Shown one piece after another: positions 34,085 to 41,986 of a stretch of DNA of 47,368 bases (its first letter is position 1; the number at the start of each line of letters is the position of its first letter). The DNA is from JAAZNO01 sp012798275 (GTDB taxonomy: Bacteria; Chloroflexota; Anaerolineae; B4-G1; SLSP01), in NCBI GenBank assembly GCA_035347995.1, contig DAOPQD010000018.1, forward strand, positions 1 to 47,368. The letters run 5' to 3'. The notes beneath the pieces were generated by a model. That model was not told where the DNA came from. It searched no databases and saw nothing but the letters and a program-made list of their open reading frames with translations. The position numbers were made by a program, and so were the translations under genes.

Positions 34085-34882
34085 ATGACCGAAGGAAAAA
34101 AGAAACATAAATCGGCCAGCGGCAAAAAAGACATTGCCATCGAAGTTCAACACTTGAGCTTCTTCTACGGGGCCAAGCAAGCGCTCTTCGATATCACCAT
34201 GGACATCCGCAGCCACGAAATCACCGCTTTCATCGGGCCTTCTGGCTGTGGCAAATCCACTTTCCTGCGCTGTCTCAACCGCATGAACGATGAGATTCCT
34301 CACACTCAGGTGCAGGGGAAAGTGCTGCTGCGCGGCAAAGACGTCTACGCGCCGGATACCGATGTCGTCGAACTGCGCCAACAGGTCGGCCTGGTGTTTC
34401 AAAAGCCCAATCCCTTCCCCCAATCCATCTTCAACAACGTCGCGATGGGGCCGCGCTCGCTGGGACTGGCGCGCGGCGAGGAATTGCGGGAATGGGTCAG
34501 GCAATTGTTACAGCGAGTGCAGCTGTGGGACGAAATTCAGGGCGACACCTCGCTGCCGGCGCTCAGCCTCTCGCTGGGGCAACAGCAGCGGCTCTGCATC
34601 GCCCGCACGCTGGCGGTGAAACCCGAGGTCGTGCTGATGGACGAGCCCTGTTCGGCGCTGGATCCCATCGCCACGCTGAACATCGAGGAATTGATGCGCG
34701 ATTTGCGGAAGGAATACACCATCGTCATCGTCACCCACAACATGCAACAAGCCGCGCGGGTTTCCGATCACACCGCCCTTTTCTGGCTGGGAGAGCTCGT
34801 GGAATTTGCCAAGACCAAACAGCTCTTCACCCGGCCGGCGCAAAAACTGACCGAGGATTACATCAGCGGGCGCATGGGGTGA
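34085..34882 (+). CDS. pstB: phosphate ABC transporter ATPase, copy 2 (PstB2)
   Basis: A 265-aa second PstB. It has canonical Walker A GPSGCGKST, LNRMNDEIP, the Q loop VGLVFQKPNPFPQSI, Walker B VVLMDEPCSALDP and the switch VIVTHNMQQAAR. However, the ABC signature is LSLGQQQRL, with the third-position Gly of LSGGQ replaced by Leu. Copy 1 has the complementary pattern: a good signature and altered Walker A and switch. The N terminus is Lys-rich (EGKKKHKSASGKK). The ATG at 34085 is set by the promoter; a TTG at 34049 is the -35 box and not a start. Followed after 40 bases by phoU. It may form mixed dimers with PstB1 on PstCA. Confidence 0.93.
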   Translation: MTEGKKKHKSASGKKDIAIEVQHLSFFYGAKQALFDITMDIRSHEITAFIGPSGCGKSTFLRCLNRMNDEIPHTQVQGKVLLRGKDVYAPDTDVVELRQQVGLVFQKPNPFPQSIFNNVAMGPRSLGLARGEELREWVRQLLQRVQLWDEIQGDTSLPALSLSLGQQQRLCIARTLAVKPEVVLMDEPCSALDPIATLNIEELMRDLRKEYTIVIVTHNMQQAARVSDHTALFWLGELVEFAKTKQLFTRPAQKLTEDYISGRMG

Positions 34883-34922
34883 CCCTTGCGCCCGTCGCAC
34901 ATCACCGATTTGCGAGGTTGCT

Positions 34923-35579
34923 ATGACCACACGGCCGCTGTTAGACAAAGAACTTGCCAAACTGCGCGAGCATCTGTTGGAGCTGGTGCGCCTGACCGAC
35001 ACGGCCATCGCTGCCGCCATCGAGGCCCTGCTCAACCAGGACGTCGCGGCCGCCGAAGCCGTCATCGCCAACGATGTCCACATCAACGAGCTGCGCTACA
35101 AGATCGAAAAGCTCTGCGTCACCATCATTGCCACCCAGCAGCCCATGGCCAGCGATCTCCGCGCCATCATAGCGGCCGATCACGTCGCCGTGGAAATTGA
35201 ACGCATGGCCGATCACGCCGCCGGCATTGCCCGCCTGGTCCCCCGACTCGCCGAGGAGCCCCAGCTCAAGCCGCTCCTGGACATCCCCCGCATGGCAAAG
35301 ATCGCGCGGGAGATGCTCGAAGCAACCGTGAACGCCTTCATCGCTAAAGACGTGGCTGCCGCCAAGGCCGCTGCCGCGCGCGATGACGAGATTGATCAGC
35401 TCTATCAGCAAACGCTGCGGGATCTGCTCACGTACATGATGCAGGATCCCCACACGATCCAGCGCGCTACCTACCTGCTGTGGGTAGCGCATGGCCTGGA
35501 ACGCATCGGCGACCGCGTGACCAACATCGCCGAACGGGTGATCTTCATGGAAACGGGTAAGTTCGAGGAGCTGGAATGA
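34923..35579 (+). CDS. phoU: phosphate signalling/transport regulator PhoU
   Basis: A 218-aa all-helical cytoplasmic protein of two three-helix bundles. PhoU links Pst transport to the PhoR/PhoB response and restrains phosphate uptake. Metal-cluster motifs are recognisable: the first bundle has DLRAIIAADHVAVEIERMADHA and the second has the corresponding YLLWVAHGLERIGDRVTNIAE. The length is normal. GAGG precedes the ATG. Its stop overlaps the next ATG (ATGA). No phoR or phoB gene is found in the window. Confidence 0.96.
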   Translation: MTTRPLLDKELAKLREHLLELVRLTDTAIAAAIEALLNQDVAAAEAVIANDVHINELRYKIEKLCVTIIATQQPMASDLRAIIAADHVAVEIERMADHAAGIARLVPRLAEEPQLKPLLDIPRMAKIAREMLEATVNAFIAKDVAAAKAAAARDDEIDQLYQQTLRDLLTYMMQDPHTIQRATYLLWVAHGLERIGDRVTNIAERVIFMETGKFEELE

Positions 35580-36343
35580 AGGCCGACGACGCCACGCAGC
35601 GACGAGAACAAGCAACGTCGGAGCCAGCAGGGTTGGAGCAAGCAGGGTTGGAGATGGAGAATTTCGTGATCCACGACATTATTTGGGACGCGGGCGGCAC
35701 GCTCTTCGATACCTACCCGGCGATGACCCAAGCCTTCGACGCCGCCCTGCGCGAATTTGGCGCGCAGATTCCCCTGGAGCGGATCCTGCAGCTGGCGCGC
35801 GAATCCACCCACTACGCCATCTCCACCCTGGCTCACGAAACGGGGATAGACGCCGACGCGCTGGAAAGCGCCTTCCGACGCCGCTACAACGCCATCGGCC
35901 CAGAGGCGCAACCGCCCTTTCCCGGCGTGAAAGAGGTCTGCGCAGCCATCTGCGCCCGCGGCGGACGCAACTTCATCGTCACTCACCGCGGGCGCGACTC
36001 CCTCAACGCGCTGTTAGCCGCCCACGGAATGGGGGCCTATTTCAGCGACAGCATCACCGCAGAGGATCCCTTCCCCCGCAAACCCGATCCCACCGCACTC
36101 AACGCCCTCGTCGCCCGCCACGGGCTGACGCCGGCGACGACGCTCCTCATCGGCGATCGCGCTCTGGACCTGCAGGCCGGGCGCGCGGCGGGAATGCGCA
36201 CCTGCCTGTTTGAAGCCGGCCCCGATTCGAAGGCCGCGCCAGAGCCGGCCGATCTGGTCGTCACCTCGTTCCCGACACTGCTGGAACGATTGTCACCAGC
36301 TTCAGATTTTCCCCACGCCTCCGGGGCGAACTCCCCCCTTTGA
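35576..36343 (+). CDS. HAD superfamily hydrolase with altered motif I
   Basis: A 255-aa HAD subfamily IA protein. Motif I is WDAGGTLFDT: the nucleophile Asp is present, but the second Asp of DxDGT (general acid/base) is Gly. Motif II is IVTHRG, motif III has the Lys in PRKPDPTAL, and motif IV is LIGDRALDLQAG. A phosphatase could be slowed, or the protein could be a binder or phosphotransferase. The N terminus has a coding duplication: AGLEQAGLE arises from a 15-bp tandem repeat (about 35627-35656). The ATG at 35576 overlaps the phoU stop; an internal ATG at 35654 with GGTTGGAG upstream would skip the repeat and may be the true start. Coupled to phoU. Confidence 0.83.
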   Translation: MKADDATQRREQATSEPAGLEQAGLEMENFVIHDIIWDAGGTLFDTYPAMTQAFDAALREFGAQIPLERILQLARESTHYAISTLAHETGIDADALESAFRRRYNAIGPEAQPPFPGVKEVCAAICARGGRNFIVTHRGRDSLNALLAAHGMGAYFSDSITAEDPFPRKPDPTALNALVARHGLTPATTLLIGDRALDLQAGRAAGMRTCLFEAGPDSKAAPEPADLVVTSFPTLLERLSPASDFPHASGANSPL

Positions 36344-36372
36344 CGGCAGCGCGTCCCCATTTCGGAGGATGG

Positions 36373-39300
36373 CTACGATTTCAACACCAGCGGCAGAAAG
36401 ACGCGGCGCTGACTGGCAATGCGCCGCGCGTAAATGTTGAGGTGTTCAAGCGCCGTATCCACACGCCCGTCCTCCCAGGCGACCAGCCAGCTGTCCCGTC
36501 CCGACCGCGCCACGACGGCCGGCGAGTTGCGTGCGCTGTCGGATGCCCCGGCAAATGAGAGCAGCTCCTCCACCGGCAGCCCCGCCGGGTTCAGCCACCG
36601 CCCCTGAATCGCGGAAGCGGCGCTCCCTCCCTGGGCCGTGATGTCCCAGACCACCAGGAAACGCTGCCCGAAAGGATCATAGCCCAGCGCCGGGCGTCCC
36701 TCCTGTTCCGTCGCCGTCGCCGTGAGCGGGTATATCTCCCCCACAGGCACACCAGACTCATCCAGACGGCGCGCCATGATCTCGGATTGACCGGTCTCCA
36801 TGTCAAAAGCAGCCCAGACCACGAGGTAGAAAGCGCGCTCCTCTGGGCCGGCCCAGACGATGCGCGGCTGACTCTCTTGCAGCGTTGGCGTATGCGTCAG
36901 CAGCTGCCGCGATCCCAGCAGGCTGCCGTCCTCGCCTGCCAGCACCTGCCCGGCAATGTCCCATCGCGGGACGTCCGGGCTGGCGGGATCCTGCTCCTGC
37001 CAGACCACGAAAAAGACGTTGTTGACGGCATCATACGCCGCGTGTGGATTCCATGCCTGTTGCCCGGCGACCTCCAGGCGGGAGATGTTGACCTCGTCGC
37101 CCAAAAGCGCGCCGTCGTGCATGAGCAATTGCCCGTAGATGTCCGTCGTCCGGCTCAGGGACTCGGTGGCCTCGAAGACGACCAGGTACACATTCGAGCC
37201 CGCGACGACAAAGGGCGCCCGCAGTGTCGCCGGCAGCGCCGCGACGACAAAGTTACCGCCGCTGAGGCTGCCATCCGCGACAACCCGCTGCCCGACAATG
37301 CCCTCAGCGGCGCTCCACACCGCGAGAAACTCGTCGTCCTCCCAAAAATCCCAGGCGACAGAGACGCCGGTCGTCTCCGTGAGCATGTGCTCCGTGAGCG
37401 TGATGGGCGCGCTCGCCAGGGAACCGTCTCCCTCCAGCAGATATGCCTGCACCGCCGTGCTCTGATTGCCGCCGCCGCCGAACACGGTAGCCCACGACGC
37501 CAGAAACCGATCGGAGGTGTTACTATAAGCAAGGGCGGGGCGCGTCTGCAAACGCGGCAATCCCGTCAGCCCAAAGTGCAGGCCCAGTCGCCCTCCATTG
37601 CGCTGAAGGCGTTGACCGTAGATGCCGGTGTTGGAGCCGGCGCGCGCATCCTGCCACACCACCACCGCCGTATCGGGATCGGAGGCGGTCGCCACGGCCA
37701 GCGCCGGGTCCGTTTGAGCGCGCGGGTCATCGCTCACAGGCGTCGGCAGCCCCCAGGGCAGCCCGCCGCTGAGCACACGCCGCGCCAGCAGGTCACCCTC
37801 CCCCGTCGGCGCCTGCCAGATGGCGAGATAGCCGTTTGAGTCAGGCCAGAAGGCCAGGGCCGGCGCGCCTTCCGCAATGACAGCCGTGCTGATCCGGAAC
37901 TCCGGCGGCTGCGGGAGGTCCACGCTGAAATCGAGCTCCCGGCCGTAGAGCTGCGGCGTAGCGAGGCGCCAGTCGTTCCAGACGAAGAGCACCCGCCCAT
38001 TGGTGGAGTTCGCCGTCACGGCAACCCGCCGTTGCGCACCGGACGCAGCGCTGACCGCGACGTTGTTGCCGTCAAGCTCGCCCGCGGCGGTCACCTGCTG
38101 CGCGTAAATAGTCTCATACACCTCGCCACGGCGGTCCTCCCAGGCGACCACGAACTCGCTCAAAGCCGGGCTGAAAGCCACGGCGGGGAAAGCCGCCGCC
38201 CCCGCGCCGTCGGAAATGTCGAGGATCGCCGCGCCCAGAGTGCCCGCGCCATGCACCTGCCGCCCTCGCACGCGCGCGGGCGACGCCTGTATATCGGTCC
38301 ACACCACAAGGGCGGCGTCAGCAGCAGCGGCTACCTGCGGCCCACTCTGCGCGCCTTCCGCCGCTACGATGGGGAACACCTTGCCATCCGGCAACCCCGC
38401 GCGCGTGACCCATCTCCCGTAAATATCGGCCAGGCCGTCAACCGCCGAGCGCTCCTCCCAGACCACCAGGTAACGTTCAACGCCCGTCAGGTAAGCCACA
38501 GCGGGCTGCGCCCGGAGCGTCGGGCTGACGGTGAGGGTCACCGCCGGGCCCAACAGCCGCCCATCGCGGTTGAGGCGCTGCGTCACGATATCCGACGTTG
38601 CCGCCTCACGCACGCTCGTCCAGACTGCCAGGTATTCGTCATCGCCGGCGTTGTAGGCGAGCGCCGGGCTGCGCTGCGGGCCGGCCGCGTCGCTCAGCAG
38701 AAAGTCCTGGGGAATGGAATGGGTCTGCGGCGCCGGCAGCTCCGGCGGCGCAGAGGGTGTCTGGCAGCCGGAGAGGGAGACGTCATCCACATACATGCCC
38801 GTTTTCCCCCCACTCCCGTCGTTGTAGACGCCGAAGAGGAGCCAGAAGCTCCGCCCGATGTAGGCGCTCAAGTCGAAGCTGTAATGGCTCCATTGGCGGC
38901 TGTTGGAACGGGTCCAGAGCAAGCGCTCCAGAATGAGGCCCTGATCGTCGAGCAGCAGCACGTATTGCGCGTCGCCGACCATCGCCGACGGGAGACGCTG
39001 CACCCCGGCGTCGAGCTGCGCCAGCTGCACTTCCGTCGAGAGCGGGTAGAGCCAGGCGCTCAGCGTCGCGGTCACCAGCGTCGAGGGCAGACTGATCCGC
39101 TGCCGCGCCGAGGAATAGCCCAGCTGGTTCGCAGCGGTCGTCAATCCCACGCGCAAGGAGCGGGAAGGGCTGTGCACCTGCTCCAGGCTGTAGTCGGCAG
39201 TGATGGGTGTCGCCGGAAAGTCCCAGGCCGTGGTCTGCTCGCAATTGCCGTTGCGCAGCCATTCCCAGCAGGGGGTGCGGAGGCGATACAGGCCGTGATC

Positions 39301-40377
39301 GGTCGGCAGGAAGAGCAAATCGCGCCGGACGGCGACCAACCCGTGAGGCATGACATTCGGCGTCAGCCCCTGCAGCCCCCACGTGCTGCCGCGATCGTTA
39401 CTGCGGTAGAACTCATAGGCGGTTCCTTCGCCGGCAGCGACGCGCTCCACCGTAAACAGGGCCTGATCGGCGGCATACTCCGGCGAGACCGCCAGCCCCA
39501 GAATCCAACCGTCGGGCCAGTCCACGGGCAGCCCCTCGCGGGCCTTCTGCCAGGTCAGCCCGCGATCCGTGGAACGGACGATGCCGTTCATGGGGAAGTC
39601 TTCCTCCCCGCTGCCCTCGATCCAGAAATAGCTCACCCACAACGTCCCATCGGCGGCGTAATTCGGGGAGAAGCTCACCTCGCGGGGGATGTCCACCCAT
39701 GGGATTGAAATCTGCTGCCACGTCAGCCCGCCGTCGGTGGAGCGGAGGGGAGGATTGAAGCCAGTAAGGTACACAGTGCCATCGGCAGCGAAATCCGGCG
39801 AGGGGAAGAGGTGATCCAGGGACGCAAATTCAGGCAGAGCGGCATGGAGCGGCGTCCAGCTCTCGCCGCCATCGGCGGAACGCCAAAGGTGATCCTCGCC
39901 GGCGGCGAAAACCACCAGCGCGCCCGTCGCCCCTCGAACCGCCGCGACGTCCCGGAAAGACTTCTCCGGGTCTGTCAGGACCGTCTGCCAGCTCAATCCG
40001 CCGTCAGTGGAGCGCTGCACGTAGCCGGTCGAATCGCCCGCAGCGCCGGCGACGAACAGCGTCGGATTCCAGGCAGCCGTCGGATCGAAAGCCAGGGCGC
40101 GCAGCTCTCCGTCGGCGCGGTACAGCGTCTGCCAGGAATCGCCGTCGTCGGTGCTCACCCGCAGCTCGTCGCCGGCAATCGCGTACACCGTGCGGTTGAG
40201 GTCATACGCGGGGGAACGCCAGAAGCGCGTCCATGCGGCCGGGATCACGAGCTCCCAGGCAAGTGAAACCACAGTTTCTTCAGCAGGGGGATTTTGAGGC
40301 AGGGAAGCGCCGTAGGCAACGCCAGCAGGCATCAACAAACTCAAGAGTACGATCGCGCTGAACCACCTCATCTTCAT
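36373..40377 (-). CDS. large secreted BNR/Asp-box and YLVVW-repeat protein
   Basis: A 1334-aa secreted protein with a cleavable signal (FSAIVLLSLLMPAGVAYG). Residues to about 370 hold six Asp-box/BNR motifs (STDDGDSW, STDGGLSW, SADGGESW, STDGGLTW, STDRGLTW, SNDRGSTW), typical of sialidase or sortilin-like propellers. A jelly-roll-like domain follows (NGNCEQTTAWDFPA through YVDDVSLSGC). The last 770 residues are about 14 repeats of 45-60 aa, each built on a Y-x-V/A-V-W-x-D/E core (EYLAVWT, RYLVVWEE, QRFLVVWD), which probably fold as further propellers. No catalytic motif, transmembrane helix or sortase signal is seen. AGGAGATG precedes the ATG. Likely surface or matrix glycan binding. Confidence 0.82.
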   Translation of the reverse strand: MKMRWFSAIVLLSLLMPAGVAYGASLPQNPPAEETVVSLAWELVIPAAWTRFWRSPAYDLNRTVYAIAGDELRVSTDDGDSWQTLYRADGELRALAFDPTAAWNPTLFVAGAAGDSTGYVQRSTDGGLSWQTVLTDPEKSFRDVAAVRGATGALVVFAAGEDHLWRSADGGESWTPLHAALPEFASLDHLFPSPDFAADGTVYLTGFNPPLRSTDGGLTWQQISIPWVDIPREVSFSPNYAADGTLWVSYFWIEGSGEEDFPMNGIVRSTDRGLTWQKAREGLPVDWPDGWILGLAVSPEYAADQALFTVERVAAGEGTAYEFYRSNDRGSTWGLQGLTPNVMPHGLVAVRRDLLFLPTDHGLYRLRTPCWEWLRNGNCEQTTAWDFPATPITADYSLEQVHSPSRSLRVGLTTAANQLGYSSARQRISLPSTLVTATLSAWLYPLSTEVQLAQLDAGVQRLPSAMVGDAQYVLLLDDQGLILERLLWTRSNSRQWSHYSFDLSAYIGRSFWLLFGVYNDGSGGKTGMYVDDVSLSGCQTPSAPPELPAPQTHSIPQDFLLSDAAGPQRSPALAYNAGDDEYLAVWTSVREAATSDIVTQRLNRDGRLLGPAVTLTVSPTLRAQPAVAYLTGVERYLVVWEERSAVDGLADIYGRWVTRAGLPDGKVFPIVAAEGAQSGPQVAAAADAALVVWTDIQASPARVRGRQVHGAGTLGAAILDISDGAGAAAFPAVAFSPALSEFVVAWEDRRGEVYETIYAQQVTAAGELDGNNVAVSAASGAQRRVAVTANSTNGRVLFVWNDWRLATPQLYGRELDFSVDLPQPPEFRISTAVIAEGAPALAFWPDSNGYLAIWQAPTGEGDLLARRVLSGGLPWGLPTPVSDDPRAQTDPALAVATASDPDTAVVVWQDARAGSNTGIYGQRLQRNGGRLGLHFGLTGLPRLQTRPALAYSNTSDRFLASWATVFGGGGNQSTAVQAYLLEGDGSLASAPITLTEHMLTETTGVSVAWDFWEDDEFLAVWSAAEGIVGQRVVADGSLSGGNFVVAALPATLRAPFVVAGSNVYLVVFEATESLSRTTDIYGQLLMHDGALLGDEVNISRLEVAGQQAWNPHAAYDAVNNVFFVVWQEQDPASPDVPRWDIAGQVLAGEDGSLLGSRQLLTHTPTLQESQPRIVWAGPEERAFYLVVWAAFDMETGQSEIMARRLDESGVPVGEIYPLTATATEQEGRPALGYDPFGQRFLVVWDITAQGGSAASAIQGRWLNPAGLPVEELLSFAGASDSARNSPAVVARSGRDSWLVAWEDGRVDTALEHLNIYARRIASQRRVFLPLVLKS

Positions 40378-40462
40378 CGCTACATCTCCTGTCCTGCCCT
40401 GTTAAAAACAATCAACCGTCTATCCCATCACACAGCACCCCTTGGCCCTTACCTCTACGCCG

Positions 40463-41752
40463 TCACGCCGGCAACGCAAACGAGAAGGTGCTGCCCTTAC
40501 CCAATTCGCTCTCCACCCAAATGCGGCCGCCATGGGCTTCCACCGCCATTTTGCAGAAGGTGAGTCCCAGGCCGGTGCCGCGATGCGCTCGAGCATCTTG
40601 CTCCGCCTGCGTGAACTTCTCGAAAATGCGCCCCAGGAACTCCGGGGGGATGCCGCTGCCCGTGTCCTCCACGCTGATGACCGCTTCAACGGGACGGCGT
40701 TCCAGGCGCAGGGTGATGACGCCCCCCTCAGAGGTGTGCTTGATGGCGTTGGAGAGCAAGTTGGCGACCACCCGCCCGATGAGCTGCCGATCGCACATGA
40801 CAGCCGGTATCTGCGGGTCAGCCTCGACGCGCAGGGTCAGCTCCTCTAACTGTGCCAGCCCCGCGACGGCGGCGGCGCTTTCCTGCAACAGCGTCGGGAG
40901 ATGCACCGGTTCGAGCGTCAACTGCAATTTGCCGGCTTCCATCTTGCTCACATCGAGCATCTCGCTCACCATGGTGATGAGCATGTGCCCGCTGTGACGG
41001 GCGTTGCTGAGCAGCTGTTGCTGGGTCTCGGTCAGATGATCGCCCAACATCATTCCCAGCAAGTCCAGCACGCCGAGCAGGGAGGTGATGGGATTGCGCA
41101 GATCGTGGACGAGCATGTCAGTGAGGTTCTGCCGCAAGCGCTCGGATTCCCGCAACTCGCGATTCGAGCGGTGCAGACGTTCGGTCACCGCGCCGGCCAG
41201 CATGGACGTCACCATCATCGGCACGCACAACGTCACCCAATTGACCAGCAACAGCCCGCCCAAAGAGGTAGCATCAATAGACAGTCCCCAGATGGGGACG
41301 AGGTCCATCACTCCCCAATACAGCAGCAGTAAGACGACGCCATAGCCGATGGCGCTCACGAGGCCTACGCCGACCGCGCCCTTCTGCCCCAGCAGGAAGG
41401 CGGCGCCCACCACCAGCAGCAAGTACAACGCCACCGTAGGGGACATCGGTCCGCCGGTGAGGTGCACGACCACGGTCACCAACACCGTATAGACGATCAT
41501 CGCCACCCATGCCAGGGTGTGAGCCGACCAGCCTCGCTCCAGTCCATACAACCCGCCCAGGCTAAACAGCAGGGTGCCAAAAGCCAGCCCGGTGAGGGGG
41601 CGCGTAGGGATCTGCAAGGCGAACGTGCGACTGCCGGCGGCGAAAATCAGCATACTCAACCCGGCAGTGAGGATGCCCACGGCGATGAAGATGCTGTGCA
41701 GGTCTTGAACCAGGGTATCTTCTTTGGAATCCGGGATCGGCGCGTTTCCCAT
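40463..41752 (-). CDS. membrane-bound sensor histidine kinase
   Basis: A 429-aa kinase. The N-terminal half has about six or seven membrane helices (SIFIAVGILTAGLSMLIFAA to LLLVNWVTLCVPMMVTSMLAG) with no large outer domain, resembling 7TM-type sensors of membrane or redox state. The HisKA site is MLVHDLRNPITSLLG (His, with Asp where Glu is common). The ATPase domain has LLSNAIKHTSEGG, DTGSGIPPEF, FEKFTQAE and GTGLGLTFCK. GAGGGGGC precedes the ATG. No response regulator is next to it. It stands alone between pyrG and the repeat protein, which it may regulate (85-base gap, same strand). Confidence 0.92.
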   Translation of the reverse strand: MGNAPIPDSKEDTLVQDLHSIFIAVGILTAGLSMLIFAAGSRTFALQIPTRPLTGLAFGTLLFSLGGLYGLERGWSAHTLAWVAMIVYTVLVTVVVHLTGGPMSPTVALYLLLVVGAAFLLGQKGAVGVGLVSAIGYGVVLLLLYWGVMDLVPIWGLSIDATSLGGLLLVNWVTLCVPMMVTSMLAGAVTERLHRSNRELRESERLRQNLTDMLVHDLRNPITSLLGVLDLLGMMLGDHLTETQQQLLSNARHSGHMLITMVSEMLDVSKMEAGKLQLTLEPVHLPTLLQESAAAVAGLAQLEELTLRVEADPQIPAVMCDRQLIGRVVANLLSNAIKHTSEGGVITLRLERRPVEAVISVEDTGSGIPPEFLGRIFEKFTQAEQDARAHRGTGLGLTFCKMAVEAHGGRIWVESELGKGSTFSFALPA

Positions 41753-41785
41753 ACTGCCCCCTCTTGGCTCACCCTCTCTACATCT

Positions 41786-41814
41786 ATTCTAACGTACCTT
41801 GTACAAACATGCAA
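41786..41814 (-). promoter_or_regulatory. promoter of the membrane histidine kinase gene
   Basis: The minus strand reads TTGCAT (41814-41809), 17 bases, TAGAAT (41791-41786), giving a leader of about 28 bases that carries the GAGGGGG signal. Confidence 0.6.
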
Positions 41815-41868
41815 GAGCCAACACTCGTTCCCTGGAACCCTCTCGGTTGCAAGCGTGTAACTTTCTTT

Positions 41869-41901
41869 ACCCGTGCAGAACCGATGCGGTTCCGCATGGG
41901 T
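41869..41901. other. interrupted hairpin between pyrG and the kinase gene
   Basis: ACCCGTGC pairs with GCATGGGT (one G-T pair), then after a 1x1 mismatch GAACC pairs with GGTTC around a 5-base loop. No U run on either side. The surrounding 100 bases repeat GTAAC three times and GGTTCC-like words. It may be a pyrG transcript end or an operator. Confidence 0.4.
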
Positions 41902-41986
41902 AACCACCCGGTTCCCGACAGGTAACTTTTATTGCAAACAGACTGTCCTGCCCACACGCCCATGGGACATGGACACCTCCAGACGC

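Noticed and set aside
38032..39708. Long open frame (558 codons) opposite the large secreted protein
   Set aside because: Antisense to Asp-box and W-repeat coding sequence; no start signal or domain.
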